Positions 8,972 through 18,798 of a DNA stretch of 63,088 nucleotides are shown in pieces; position 1 is the first letter of the stretch, and each line of letters starts with the position of its first letter. A program made the translations under genes and the position numbers. The DNA is from Microcaldota archaeon (GTDB taxonomy: Archaea > Micrarchaeota > Micrarchaeia > Micrarchaeales > CABMGC01), in the NCBI GenBank assembly GCA_027334165.1, contig DAHWXM010000012.1, positions 1 through 63,088 of the forward strand, read 5' to 3'. The notes beneath the pieces are model-generated. The model was not told the DNA's origin. It saw nothing but the letters and a program-made list of their open reading frames with translations, and searched no databases.

Positions 8972-10368
8972 GTAACAACAGCGCATACAAGAGGAAGAAC
9001 CTTACTCCGATGCTCAAGCCCCGCAGTGTTGCCATAATCGGTGCGTCACGGGACCCTTCAAAGGTTGGACACGTAATACTTCAGAATTACATAAACTCGG
9101 GCTATGACGGAAAGATTTATCCGGTCAACAAGAGCGGCGATGACATACTCGGACTCAAGACGTACAAGAGCATATCCGCCATCGGCTCAAAGGTGGATCT
9201 TGCAGTTATTGCCATACCTGCACAATTCGTGCCGGAAGTGCTTGATGAATGCGGCCGCGCCGGCGCCCGTACCGCGGTGGTTGTCAGTGGAGGCTTTGCC
9301 GAGGTAGGGAATGTAGACCTGCAGAGGCGATTGACCGCAGTAGCGGAGAAGTACGACATGCCTACCCTAGGACCAAATTGCCTGGGCGTCATGGATCCAC
9401 GCTCCCGCAGCGACACGCTCTTCCTTCCTACATACAAGTTAAGCAAGCCCCAGATAGGCGGCGTCAGTTTCGTGGCGCAGAGCGGCGCGGTGGGCAGCAC
9501 CATACTTGATCTGATAGTCGGAGAAGGCTTCGGACTTTCGAAATTCTTCTCGTACGGAAACGCCGCACATGTAGACGAGGTGGACATAATGGACTACCTT
9601 GTACGCGACGATGAAACAAAGGTCATAGTAATGTACATTGAGGGAGTCAATCGCGGCAGGGATTTCTTCAGGATCGCAAAGGAGGCCGGAAGGAAGAAGC
9701 CCGTAGTAGTGCTTAAGGCCGGAAGGACAGCCGCAGGGCAGGCCGCAGCGCACTCTCATACAGCATCGCTTGCCGGGGACTACGAGACTCACGAAGCCCT
9801 GTTCAGGCAGGCGGGATTCACGATAGCCCATGACATCCGCGAGCTACTGTACTACGCAAAGATATTCGCATCTGAACCTGAACCCAGCGGCCCCAACGTC
9901 GCCATACTGACTAACGGCGGCGGCGCAGGCGTGCTGACTACCGATGCCATAGCCGCAACTTCCGGGCTAAAGCTTGCATCATTCAGCAGGCAGACGTTGG
10001 ATTCGCTCAAGAAGACAATGCCCCCGCTGGTGAATCTCCGCAATCCATTGGACGTTGCCGGAGACGCCGACGACAAAAGGTATGGCGATGCGCTAGACGC
10101 ACTGTCCAAGGATCCCGCGATAGACATGGTCATAGTAATAACCCTGTTTCAAACCCCTGGGGCGGACTCTCGGGTCGCATCAAAGCTGATCGAATTTAAG
10201 GAGAAGAGCGACAAGCCGCTGATCAACATAAGCATAGGCTCCGGATACACAGAAATGCACAAGATAATGATGGAGAGCGCCGGCCTGCCGGTGTACGATT
10301 CGCCAGCGGCAGCCGCAGAATCGCTCTCCGCTCTGCTCAAGTTCTATCAATTCCGGTCAAGAAAGTAA
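8968..10368 (+). CDS. acdA: Acyl/acetyl-CoA synthetase (ADP-forming) alpha subunit
   Basis: 466 residues, normal for the separate alpha subunit. The CoA-binding Rossmann domain comes first (VAIIGASRDPSKVGHVILQN, IYPVNKS), then two succinyl-CoA-ligase-like domains with GPNCLGVMDP and FVAQSGAVGSTILD, and the phosphohistidine region KAGRTAAGQAAAHSHTASLAG (the HSHTASLAG histidine carries phosphate in this family). It starts at ATG 8968, overlapping the beta subunit by 4 bases, and so forms an alpha-beta pair. It ends in a 12-base tail-to-tail overlap with mre11. Confidence 0.93.
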   Translation: MSNNSAYKRKNLTPMLKPRSVAIIGASRDPSKVGHVILQNYINSGYDGKIYPVNKSGDDILGLKTYKSISAIGSKVDLAVIAIPAQFVPEVLDECGRAGARTAVVVSGGFAEVGNVDLQRRLTAVAEKYDMPTLGPNCLGVMDPRSRSDTLFLPTYKLSKPQIGGVSFVAQSGAVGSTILDLIVGEGFGLSKFFSYGNAAHVDEVDIMDYLVRDDETKVIVMYIEGVNRGRDFFRIAKEAGRKKPVVVLKAGRTAAGQAAAHSHTASLAGDYETHEALFRQAGFTIAHDIRELLYYAKIFASEPEPSGPNVAILTNGGGAGVLTTDAIAATSGLKLASFSRQTLDSLKKTMPPLVNLRNPLDVAGDADDKRYGDALDALSKDPAIDMVIVITLFQTPGADSRVASKLIEFKEKSDKPLINISIGSGYTEMHKIMMESAGLPVYDSPAAAAESLSALLKFYQFRSRK

Positions 10369-11550
10369 GTCATCCATTACTCTCTTCACTACCTTTTCTT
10401 TTGTTTCTCCGACACTTAGATCCTCGAACAGTTCAATAGGGCTCTTCTTCAAGTCATAGCCGTTGTTCCTTACCTTCTCCAGGAAGATGCCGAGGCCATA
10501 ATCCTTTATGGACACCCCATCCGCCATCTTTTCCCCCAACCCGCCCTGCGCGCTTGCCTGCCCTGCCTCTATCTTGTCCTTACCTATCTCCACTATCGCC
10601 TTTCCGCTGTTGTGCTTTACTATCTCCGGGGAGTTTATCTCAATGCCCTTGTATCCTGCCTTCAGCTTGCCCACTAGCTCTATCTTCACGATGGGATTTC
10701 CTCCCTTCCCTGCTTCTGCACTGACCACCGATTCTATGTCATCTGTAACTTCTGAGGGCTCCTTGCCCTCTATGCTTACTCTGCGCAGCACGAACCTCCG
10801 CGATCCTATCTCGTTGAACACGTAGCTCTTCGTCAGCGTGTCAAACACGTAGAATCCTTTGGTCTCCTGCTCCCCATCCTTCAACTGGGTCAGTACGGTG
10901 CTCCCGGGTATGAGCAGCGGTTTCCCATGCGAACTGCTCTCTATCCTGCCATGTATGTGACCATCAACGTACAGATCGAACCCGTCAGGCAAATCGTCGA
11001 GCTTTATGAAATCCTGGCTGAATGGCAAAAACTCGTATATCGACTGATGAAAAAAGAAAATGTTGAACATGCCCTCGATGGGCTTCGGATCCTCCCTTTT
11101 CATTATTTCCTTGAAGCGGTCTTCCGCTATTCCTCCAAGTCCGCGTATCGCTACCCTTTCTCCACCCCTTTCCACTATCGCGCACGCGTTTGTAGTATCA
11201 ACAAGGAGGCCAGCAAGCCCAAGCAGGTCGACAGGGTCTTCGATACCCTCCGCACGCCTCTCATGCGTCCCCGGAATCGCCACTATCGGCACATCCGTGA
11301 ACGTTCTTCCCTCTCCCCGAAACTCAGAAACACGCGCATGCCACTCCCTCTTAGATAGGTCCCTGAAAAGATTTATTCCCTCCGCAAGCACGTCCGGGCT
11401 CGGTTCCCTGTTGTCGAATATGTCTCCGGGTATGAGCAGCACGTCCGCCTTATCGGCAGCCGCAGACAGCGCCTCTCCAGCCTGTCTCAGCGCGTCTTCC
11501 CTAAAGCGTTCGTATCCAAGGTGGAAGTCAGAGAGTATAGCAATGCGCAC
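10357..11550 (-). CDS. mre11: Mre11-type DNA double-strand-break nuclease
   Basis: About 397 residues. Phosphoesterase motifs in order: DFHLGY, LIPGDIFDNREPS, IPGTHERR (the usual GNHD position), FFFHQSIYE, DGHIHGRIE. These are the metal-binding motifs of Mre11. A C-terminal capping region follows (FVLRRVSIEG ... IFLEKVRNNGYDLKK) with IELFEDLS near the end. Mre11 with Rad50 processes DNA ends; no rad50 is seen here. The start chosen is GTG at 11550 (VRIAILSDFHLG), with GTGAT 3 bases upstream, because the 13 extra residues of the longer frame run into the adjacent pseudogene. Confidence 0.88.
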   Translation of the reverse strand: MRIAILSDFHLGYERFREDALRQAGEALSAAADKADVLLIPGDIFDNREPSPDVLAEGINLFRDLSKREWHARVSEFRGEGRTFTDVPIVAIPGTHERRAEGIEDPVDLLGLAGLLVDTTNACAIVERGGERVAIRGLGGIAEDRFKEIMKREDPKPIEGMFNIFFFHQSIYEFLPFSQDFIKLDDLPDGFDLYVDGHIHGRIESSSHGKPLLIPGSTVLTQLKDGEQETKGFYVFDTLTKSYVFNEIGSRRFVLRRVSIEGKEPSEVTDDIESVVSAEAGKGGNPIVKIELVGKLKAGYKGIEINSPEIVKHNSGKAIVEIGKDKIEAGQASAQGGLGEKMADGVSIKDYGLGIFLEKVRNNGYDLKKSPIELFEDLSVGETKEKVVKRVMDDLLS

Positions 11551-11561
11551 ACAATCACAAT

Positions 11562-12449
11562 TCACGGCGCAACATATCCGTTCTGCCACGCGCCGGCATA
11601 ACTTACATGTGTCGGCACACCATTATTATTGTTTCCGCTGTAGTCGTTTGCATTGCCGTTCAACGGTCACCACCCAACAAGGTTTTGGATATCTGCAGGC
11701 ACGCCTCCTATACATTCGTCATAAAGTGCCACGACCGCGTTTGTAGAGAAGGATGTGTTGTATAACTGCACGTTTGCTATGTACCCTTAAAATCCTCCCC
11801 TCCCGTAAGAACCCATGCCTAATGGATCTTGAGAGTTTGTTAAATAATCTCCCGTACGCGAATTTACCAAACACAATCAAGATAAAAATACTGGGTCGTG
11901 TTCGTGGTTACCTGTACAGCGTGCATCCCTGCATTTTTGCGATATCGGAGATTTACTTATCTCATCAGTGTATAAGTTGCAATTGCCACCGCCAGTTCCG
12001 ACATATGCCCCAGCAAGGACCGCGTTGTGATAAGGATTGATGTCTATGTAAGTATCTGAAGTGGACGAACATGACGGCCCGACTGAAACCATGTTGAGCC
12101 AATTTTGATTTGTTCCGTTGTCGTTGTAGTACCAAACGGATACCGTCAACGGCAACGACACTTGCATGTTTGCAGTCAGTATTTCCGCACCGCTGTCAAA
12201 TTCACCAACGTATTCTGGCAACTCGTTGTTGCACGTTCCTTCCAGATTAATATCGTACGATGTTCCTGGGCCATTTGGACGAAATACTTGACAAGAAGCG
12301 GGCGATGCCTTCGGCGCGAAGTTCGAGGGGTTGAATATGCCGAGCGAGTACAGCACTCCCCGTACAACCGCGATGACGAGGATGGCCCACCCGTACGCCA
12401 TCAGATACTCAATCGCTGCCTGTGCCTTGTCTCTGCTGTGCATGCGCAT
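11562..12449 (-). pseudogene. Degenerate class III signal peptide (pilin-like) LamG-domain protein
   Basis: The gene starts around ATG 12449 (or 12488) with a class III/pilin signal: SRDKAQAAIEYLMAYGWAIL, where the QxxxE helix is the substrate of an archaeal prepilin peptidase. A concanavalin/LamG-like region follows (MQVSLPLTVSVWYYNDNGTNQNWLNMV). The frame then hits TGA at 11877-11879, TAA at 11787-11789 and TGA at 11667-11669, yet LamG-like sequence continues in exactly the same frame: GDYLTNSQDPLGMG, GYIANVQLYNTSFSTNAVV, DIQNLVGW-stop-PLNGNANDYSGN, ending at TGA 11562-11564. Three in-frame stops without frame loss point to point-mutation decay of an adhesin-like surface protein. The N-terminal 190 residues could still be made. 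Confidence 0.75.
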
Positions 12450-12516
12450 CTTCCAGGAGCTCTCCGCATACCTATAAATACTTTTCAAGCCCAGAAAGCG
12501 TGTGGGTTACGGCAAA

Positions 12517-12535
12517 GCGAAAGATGCTTTTTCGC
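12517..12535. other. Small hairpin upstream of the RNA polymerase operon
   Basis: GCGAAA at 12517-12522 and TTTCGC at 12530-12535 form a 6-bp stem with a 7-base loop in the 190-base gap between the pseudogene start and rpoH. The gap also holds AT-rich TATA-like sequence (TATAAACCTTTTTATAG, about 12572-12588) that probably drives the polymerase operon. Confidence 0.4.
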
Positions 12536-12640
12536 GAAAGGTAGCGGAAGTTACGCACTGTGGAAAAGGTGTTATAAACCTTTTTATAGTAATAGGTTAC
12601 GTGCTATGCGTCCCTGTTAGTCCTCATTTTAGGTGGATTT

Positions 12641-12871
12641 TTGGTAAATAAAAGCGACCACGAGATTGTACCCGTACACGAAATACTCAAGCTCAAGGAA
12701 GTTAACGAGCTCCTCGAGAGCAAGAACCTGCGGCTTGAGAATCTTCCCAAGATATTCGAGAGCGATCCCCAGTGCAAGAAGCTAGGGGCGAAGCCAGGCC
12801 ACGTCATAAAGATACATAGGAATGACAATGGCAACCAGTACCTTTACTACAGGGTTGTGGTAGAAGGTTAA
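12641..12871 (+). CDS. rpoH: DNA-directed RNA polymerase subunit H (Rpb5-like)
   Basis: 76 residues, as archaeal RpoH. The C-terminal Rpb5 fold is visible: HEIVPVHEILKLKEVNELLE, NLRLENLPKIFESDPQCKKLGAKPGHVIKIHRN, QYLYYRVVVEG. It binds the jaw region of RNA polymerase. The start is TTG at 12641, preceded by AGGTGG; no ATG is available. It is first in the operon rpoH-rpoB2-rpoB1-rpoA1-rpoA2, the standard archaeal order. Confidence 0.93.
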   Translation: MVNKSDHEIVPVHEILKLKEVNELLESKNLRLENLPKIFESDPQCKKLGAKPGHVIKIHRNDNGNQYLYYRVVVEG

Positions 12872-12890
12872 GTCCGACACGGTGTGTCTT

Positions 12891-14363
12891 ATGCAATATG
12901 GAATACTAGACTCGTATCTAAACCCGAACACGCTTGTGCAGCATCAGATAGAGAGCTTCAACAGGTTTGTCGACAGCAGCCTGCAGAAGGTTGTAAGCCG
13001 GCAGAACCTGATAGAGCCTAGCGTCGAGGGATTTGCGCTAAAGCTCGGCAACGTGAGGCTCGACAAGGTCTCCATAATAGAATCAGACGGTTCAAGGCGC
13101 AGCATACTTCCAAACGAGGCCCGGCTCAGGAACCTCACGTACGCTACCCCTATTTTCATAGAGGTGGTGCCGATAATACGCGGCATAGAGAAGACCGCGG
13201 CTTACGGCGAGGTCTTTGTGGGAGAGATCCCGATAATGGTTAAGAGCAACCTCTGCAACACTAAGGCGATGGCCAGAAGCCAGCTTATAGAAAACGGCGA
13301 GGACCCTGACGATCCCGGCGGATACTTCATAATCAAGGGCGTTGAGAGAGTCCTGATCGGACTAGAGGACGTTGCCCCAAACAGAATAATAACAACCAAG
13401 GAGAGCGATGGCAAGGAAGTCAAGAGCCGTGTGTTCTCAACAACTCCTGGATTCAGGGCCAGATGCGTTGTCACTAGGAGCCAGAACGGTGTTTTCACCG
13501 TCGACTTTCCAACTACCAGCAAGAGCCTTGATCTTATAATGCTACTGCGCGCGCTTGGACTTCAGATAGACGAGATGCTCAACTACGCAAGCGACCTTCT
13601 CCCGTTCAAGAACGACTTACTGCTCAACATCGAGACCAGCGAGGCCAAGGACCTTATGCCGAAGGATTCGCTGCTCGAACTGGGCAAGATGGCAGCTCCT
13701 GGGCAGGCCGGCAAATATCAGGAGAAGAGGGCGGAGACGCAGTTGGACAACTACCTGCTCCCTCACATAGGAAGCGGAAGCGAGGACAGGCGCGAGAAGG
13801 CAAAGTATCTAATACAGATGGCAAGGAAGGCCACCATAATAGCCAACAAGCTCGCGAGACAGGATGACAAGGACCACTACGCAAACAAGCGCGTCAAGTT
13901 CTCAGGAGAACTCATGGAGGAACTGTTCGCTTATGCATTCAGGTTCTTCGTAAAGGAGGTCAAGTACCAGATAGAACGGACCAGCGCGAGAGGCAGGAAA
14001 CTCAGCATACAGTCAATAATAAACCCAGACACGCTCACGGAAAAGATCGCATACGCCATGGGTACAGGTACGTGGGTTGCCGGCCAGACGGGGGTGTCGC
14101 AGGTTCTCGACCGCACGAATTTCATAAGCTCTTACACTCATCTCAGGAGGGTGAAGTCGCCTCTGGCGAAGAAGCACCCGCACTTCAGGGCCAGGGATGT
14201 TCACGGCACGCAGTGGGGCAAAATATGCCCTTCAGAGACCCCGGAGGGGCAGGAGGTAGGTCTTACCAAGTACCTTGCCATAATGTCAAAGGTGACCGTA
14301 GGCGCAGACGAGGCAATGACCGAACAGAAACTGAAGGAGATCAGGAAGATCGAGCACATCTGA
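12891..14363 (+). CDS. rpoB2: DNA-directed RNA polymerase subunit B'' (N-terminal half of beta)
   Basis: About 490 residues covering protrusion, lobe and fork of the beta subunit: LNPNTLVQHQIESFNRFVD at the start, PGGYFIIKGVERVLIG, NKRVKFSGELMEELFAYAFR, and near the end DRTNFISSYTHLRRVKSPL, ARDVHGTQWGKICPSETPEGQEVGL, which is the highly conserved fork-loop region. The protein then stops shortly after the PEGQ(E)VGL motif, so beta is split as in euryarchaeotes and many DPANN. The start is ATG 12891 with GGTG just upstream; a GTG at 12882 is an alternative. Confidence 0.95.
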   Translation: MQYGILDSYLNPNTLVQHQIESFNRFVDSSLQKVVSRQNLIEPSVEGFALKLGNVRLDKVSIIESDGSRRSILPNEARLRNLTYATPIFIEVVPIIRGIEKTAAYGEVFVGEIPIMVKSNLCNTKAMARSQLIENGEDPDDPGGYFIIKGVERVLIGLEDVAPNRIITTKESDGKEVKSRVFSTTPGFRARCVVTRSQNGVFTVDFPTTSKSLDLIMLLRALGLQIDEMLNYASDLLPFKNDLLLNIETSEAKDLMPKDSLLELGKMAAPGQAGKYQEKRAETQLDNYLLPHIGSGSEDRREKAKYLIQMARKATIIANKLARQDDKDHYANKRVKFSGELMEELFAYAFRFFVKEVKYQIERTSARGRKLSIQSIINPDTLTEKIAYAMGTGTWVAGQTGVSQVLDRTNFISSYTHLRRVKSPLAKKHPHFRARDVHGTQWGKICPSETPEGQEVGLTKYLAIMSKVTVGADEAMTEQKLKEIRKIEHI

Positions 14364-14372
14364 TGTGGTTTT

Positions 14373-16199
14373 ATGGCTAACGAAGAGGAACGCTGTTACG
14401 TGTATCTCAACGGCAGGATAATAGGCTACGTTGACAAACCAGAGGAATACGTTAAGGAGATACGCGAGGCAAGAAGGAAGGGCCAACTCTCAGGAGAGAT
14501 AAACATCGCACACATAAAGTCGCTCAATTCGGTGAACATAAACACCGATAAGGGCCGCATAAGGAAGCCGTACATAATAGTGGACAACAAGAAGTCCAGG
14601 CTCACGGCGGACCTGGTTGAGAAGCTCAAGAGGAAGGAGATAGACTACAATTACCTGCTCCGCAACGGCATAATAGAGTACCTCGACGCCGAGGAAGAGG
14701 AGAACGCGCTCGTCGCTTTCGAACCAGAGGACATCACGGATAACACTACTCACATGGAAGTCGACGTTGCCGCCATATTCGGATTCACGATAAACACGTC
14801 TCCTTTCCCAGAGCACAACAACATAGCGAGGCACGCGATGCTTGCGAATTTCACAAAGCAGGCTGAGGGTCTGTACTCTTCAAACTTCAATCTCAGATTC
14901 GATTCCAGAGGCTACTTGCTCTTCTATCCGCAGAAGCCCATAGCAACGACAGTTGCTTACGACAGGATCAACATAACACACCACCCAAGCGGACAGAATC
15001 TCGTGGTAGCCCTGTCGACTTACTACGGATACAACATGGCTGACGCCATAGTGGTCAACAAGGCAGCCGTGCAGAGGGGGATGGGCAGGAGCGTGTTCTA
15101 CAAGACGTACGTCGATGAGGAGAGGAGGTACCCTGGCGGCCAGAAGGACAAGTTCAAGATACCCCCGGCAACCGCGGAGGGATACATGGGCGAGCACGTT
15201 TATTCAAAGCTTGGAGACGACGGAACCATAGAGCCAGAGATGCACGCCGAGGAAGGCGATGCCTTGATAGGCAAGGTTGCGCCGCCGAGATTCCTCGAAG
15301 AGAACATAGGCGCGGGAGGCCTCGAAGAGAAGATGCGTGATGATTCATCTGTGCTTAAGACTGGTGAATCCGGGGACATAGACAGCGTGGTTTTCACAGA
15401 GTCGACCGGAGCAACAAAGATAGTCAAGGTCAGAGTCAGGAGCCTGCGTGTTCCAGAGAAGGGCGATAAGTTTGCAAGCAGGCACGGTCAGAAGGGCGTA
15501 ATAGCGATGGTTGTACCTGAAGAGGACATGCCGTTCACGAGTGAAGGGATAGTCCCAGACCTGCTGCTCAACCCGCACAGCATACCTACCCGACTAACGT
15601 TCGGTCACCTGCTCGAGGAGCTCGCCGGGAAGGCCGGCGCGGTGGTCGGTAAGACGATAGACGGCACGGCGTTCGCCGAGAAGGGATCCACCCGCATGGA
15701 AGAGTATGCGAGGATGCTCGAGACCCACGGATTTGACAGGAATGGGGAGGAAACGCTCTATGACGGTATAACAGGAATGCCGTTCAAGGCAAAGATATTC
15801 ACAGGAGTAGTATACTACAATAGGCTTTACCACATGGTCAGCAATAAGATACAGGTGAGGAGCAGAGGAAAAGTGCAGATACTCACCCACCAGCCGACCG
15901 AAGGAAAGGCAAGGCAGGGAGCACTCAGGTTCGGAGAAATGGAAAGGGATGCGCTCATAGGGTATGGCGCAAGCCTTCTCCTGAAGGAGAGGCTGCTCGA
16001 CCAGAGCGACAAATCCTCCGTCCTGATATGCAAGGAGTGCGGAGACATAGGGTATTACGACAGGATAAAGAGGACTGCGGTGTGCCCTGTGTGTGGAAAC
16101 AACTCGTTCGCGGAGGTTGAGATCAGCTATGCGTTCAAGATACTCCTTGACGAGATAAAGTCCCTGCACATAATGCCCAGGATAAAGCTGAATGTATGA
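14373..16199 (+). CDS. rpoB1: DNA-directed RNA polymerase subunit B' (C-terminal half of beta)
   Basis: 608 residues. Contains the hybrid-binding and wall region (LVVALSTYYGYNMADAIVVNKAAVQRG), the catalytic-side GDKFASRHGQKGV motif, LLNPHSIPTRLTFGHLLEE, and the clamp region VYYNRLYHMVSNKIQVRSRG, HQPTEGKARQGALRFGEME. A C-terminal zinc ribbon has CKECGD and CPVCGN. It starts 9 bases after rpoB2. Together with B'' it forms half of the polymerase active-site cleft. Confidence 0.96.
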   Translation: MANEEERCYVYLNGRIIGYVDKPEEYVKEIREARRKGQLSGEINIAHIKSLNSVNINTDKGRIRKPYIIVDNKKSRLTADLVEKLKRKEIDYNYLLRNGIIEYLDAEEEENALVAFEPEDITDNTTHMEVDVAAIFGFTINTSPFPEHNNIARHAMLANFTKQAEGLYSSNFNLRFDSRGYLLFYPQKPIATTVAYDRINITHHPSGQNLVVALSTYYGYNMADAIVVNKAAVQRGMGRSVFYKTYVDEERRYPGGQKDKFKIPPATAEGYMGEHVYSKLGDDGTIEPEMHAEEGDALIGKVAPPRFLEENIGAGGLEEKMRDDSSVLKTGESGDIDSVVFTESTGATKIVKVRVRSLRVPEKGDKFASRHGQKGVIAMVVPEEDMPFTSEGIVPDLLLNPHSIPTRLTFGHLLEELAGKAGAVVGKTIDGTAFAEKGSTRMEEYARMLETHGFDRNGEETLYDGITGMPFKAKIFTGVVYYNRLYHMVSNKIQVRSRGKVQILTHQPTEGKARQGALRFGEMERDALIGYGASLLLKERLLDQSDKSSVLICKECGDIGYYDRIKRTAVCPVCGNNSFAEVEISYAFKILLDEIKSLHIMPRIKLNV

Positions 16200-18795
16200 A
16201 GTGTTTACAATGCAGGCCGAAGTAATAGATAACGTAAAGTTTGGTTTGATATCCCCGGAAACGGTGAAGAAGCTCAGCGTTGTCAAGCTGAACGTGCCAG
16301 ACACGTACAACGAGGACGGCTATCCCATAGACGGAGGTCTGCTCGACCAGCGCCTCGGTGTCATAGATCCGGGACTCGTGTGTAAGACCTGCGGCGCACG
16401 GGCGAAGACGTGCCCTGGCCACTTTGGGCACATAGAGCTCGTCAGGCCTGTAATACATTCTGAGTTCTCAAAAATAATATACATGCTGCTGCAGTCAACA
16501 TGCAGCGCGTGTCACAGAATACTTCTCGGAGCCGAGGATGTCCAGAGCCTGAAGGACAAGTCAAAGGGGATAGTTGCGCTGGAGGCTGAGGAGCTCACCA
16601 GTGACGAGATAGTCGAGGCGAACGAGGAGGCCGACGCAAGGAAGCACGCCGGCAGAAGCCTCCTGAAGAAGGTCAGGGGCATAAAGAAGTGCCCGTACTG
16701 CGGTGCGGTTCAGGCAAAGATAAAATTCTCATCACCAACTTACTTCTACATCGGGGACAGGAAGCTAAAGCCGGACGAGATCCGCGATGCGCTAGCTGCG
16801 ATAAGCAACGACGATCTCAGGATACTCGGCATAGATCCAGATACGAGCAGGCCGGAATGGCTAATACTGGATTCTCTGTTGGTGCCTCCTGTAAATGTGC
16901 GACCATCAATAACACTGGAGAGCGGAGAGAGAAGCGAGGACGACCTCACGCACAAGCTCGTGGACATAATGAGGATAAACCAGCGGCTGGCACAGAACAT
17001 AAACGCGGGTGCGCCGCAGATAATAATAGACGACCTCTGGGAGCTGCTTCAATACCACGTCACGGCATACTTCAACAACGAGACCTCCGGGATACCTCCA
17101 GCGAGACACAGGAGCGGAAGGGCCCTCAAGACCATCGCGCAGAGACTAAAGGGTAAAGAAGGCCGATTCAGGTACAACCTCAGCGGAAAGCGTGTCAATT
17201 ACTCCGCAAGAACAGTAATAAGCGTGGATCCGTATCTCGACATAGACGAGGTGGGTGTGCCTTTCGACATCGCGTCAAAGCTTACCGTGCCATTTTACGT
17301 TACAGAATGGAATATCGAGAAGGCTCGCGAGATGCTCACTAGGGCAGAGTACCCGACGATACTCAACCTGACCAGCACCGACGGAAAGCGGAAGCGCGTC
17401 ATCGATACAAACAGGGAGGATCTGCTCAAGGAACTCAAGGCCGGCGACATACTCGAGAGGCAGCTCGTCGACGGCGACATAGTGCTGTTCAACAGACAGC
17501 CATCCCTGCACAGGGTCTCCATCATGGCCCATCGTGTGCGCGTGCTGCCAGGAAAGACATTCAGGATAAACTTCTGCGTAACACCCCCGTACAATGCAGA
17601 CTTTGACGGAGACGAAATGAACCTCCATGTCCCACAAACACTGGAGGCGCAGGCGGAGGCAAAGTATCTTCTCGAGGTCAAGTATCAGGTGTTCTCACCA
17701 AGAGACGGGGAGGCCATAATAACAAACAACGAGGACGGAATAACTGGAATGTACTTCCTCACCCAGGACGATACGCGACTCACGAAGGACGAGGCATCGT
17801 ACATACTCGGAATAGCCGGAATATACGAATTGCCAAATCCTGAAAAGAATGGCACGTACAAGGGCAAGGACGTTTTTTCCATGCTTCTTCCGAAGGGTCT
17901 AAGCCTCGACATCAAGACGTCTACCGGCCCTCTCCGCATAGTGGATGGCAGGCTCGTCGAGGGTGTGGTTGCTAAGGACACTTACGGCAAGGGCAACAAC
18001 AAGCTCCTCCTCAAGATAGGCTTGGAATATGGTCCAGACGTGCTAAAGCAGTTCCTGTTCGCATCATCAAAACTGTCCGATGCGTACGTCACTTTCTCCG
18101 GGATAACTGTCGGAGTGAAGGAGTACATGACGGACAGCGCGATAGAGAAGGCGAGGTCGGAGCTGCTCACAAGCACCTTCGTGCAGGTGGATGACAAGAT
18201 ATCGCAGTACAAGACGCACAAACTCGAGCCTCTAATAGGATACACAAGGCGCGCTTCCCTGGAGAGGATGATAATCGTCGATCTTAACATGGCTAGAGAA
18301 AAGGCCGGAGAAGTGCTGATAAAGCACATATCGCCTTCCAACAGTGCCATGCAGATGGCACGTGCAGGGTCCAGAGGAAGCATATTCCAGTACGAGCAGA
18401 TGTCGATGTTTCTCGGCCAACAGGCAACACTTACTGGAGGCAGGATAAAGAGGGGGTACTACACTAACAGAGTGCTTCCACACATCGCACCAGGAGACGT
18501 TCGCCCATCAGCGCGCGGATTCGTGCAAACCAACTACTACACCGGGCTGTCTCCTATAGACATATTCATGCACGCAGTCGGATCTAGGGGTTCCGAAGTG
18601 TACAAGGCGCTGCTTACTGCAAGAAGCGGTTATCTGTACAGGAGGCTGTCAAATGCACTGCAGGATCTGTATGTGGAGAAGGATCGCAGCGTAAGGGACA
18701 CCGGAAACAACATAATACAGACTATATATGGGGGCGATGCTATCTCTCCTGTGAATACGCAGTTCGTCAAACTGGCAGAAAAGTCGGAGAAGTAA
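16192..18795 (+). CDS. rpoA1: DNA-directed RNA polymerase subunit A'
   Basis: Up to 867 residues. The N-terminal clamp zinc motifs (CKTCGARAKTCPGHFGHIEL, CSACHR, CPYCGA) precede the rudder region (FRYNLSGKRVNYSARTVIS) and the catalytic NADFDGDEMN loop whose three Asp bind the active-site Mg. Later come GSRGSIFQYEQM and the bridge-helix region RGFVQTNYYTGLSPIDIFMHAVGSRG. The start is ATG 16192 (overlapping rpoB1) or ATG 16210 (MQAEVIDNVKFG), which better matches the family N-terminus. Confidence 0.96.
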   Translation: MYEVFTMQAEVIDNVKFGLISPETVKKLSVVKLNVPDTYNEDGYPIDGGLLDQRLGVIDPGLVCKTCGARAKTCPGHFGHIELVRPVIHSEFSKIIYMLLQSTCSACHRILLGAEDVQSLKDKSKGIVALEAEELTSDEIVEANEEADARKHAGRSLLKKVRGIKKCPYCGAVQAKIKFSSPTYFYIGDRKLKPDEIRDALAAISNDDLRILGIDPDTSRPEWLILDSLLVPPVNVRPSITLESGERSEDDLTHKLVDIMRINQRLAQNINAGAPQIIIDDLWELLQYHVTAYFNNETSGIPPARHRSGRALKTIAQRLKGKEGRFRYNLSGKRVNYSARTVISVDPYLDIDEVGVPFDIASKLTVPFYVTEWNIEKAREMLTRAEYPTILNLTSTDGKRKRVIDTNREDLLKELKAGDILERQLVDGDIVLFNRQPSLHRVSIMAHRVRVLPGKTFRINFCVTPPYNADFDGDEMNLHVPQTLEAQAEAKYLLEVKYQVFSPRDGEAIITNNEDGITGMYFLTQDDTRLTKDEASYILGIAGIYELPNPEKNGTYKGKDVFSMLLPKGLSLDIKTSTGPLRIVDGRLVEGVVAKDTYGKGNNKLLLKIGLEYGPDVLKQFLFASSKLSDAYVTFSGITVGVKEYMTDSAIEKARSELLTSTFVQVDDKISQYKTHKLEPLIGYTRRASLERMIIVDLNMAREKAGEVLIKHISPSNSAMQMARAGSRGSIFQYEQMSMFLGQQATLTGGRIKRGYYTNRVLPHIAPGDVRPSARGFVQTNYYTGLSPIDIFMHAVGSRGSEVYKALLTARSGYLYRRLSNALQDLYVEKDRSVRDTGNNIIQTIYGGDAISPVNTQFVKLAEKSEK

Positions 18796-18798
18796 CAA

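Noticed and set aside
11667-11879. Stop-codon recoding (selenocysteine or pyrrolysine) in the LamG gene
   Set aside because: Both TGA and TAA interrupt, at least one replaces an expected Trp, and no recoding element is seen; decay is simpler.
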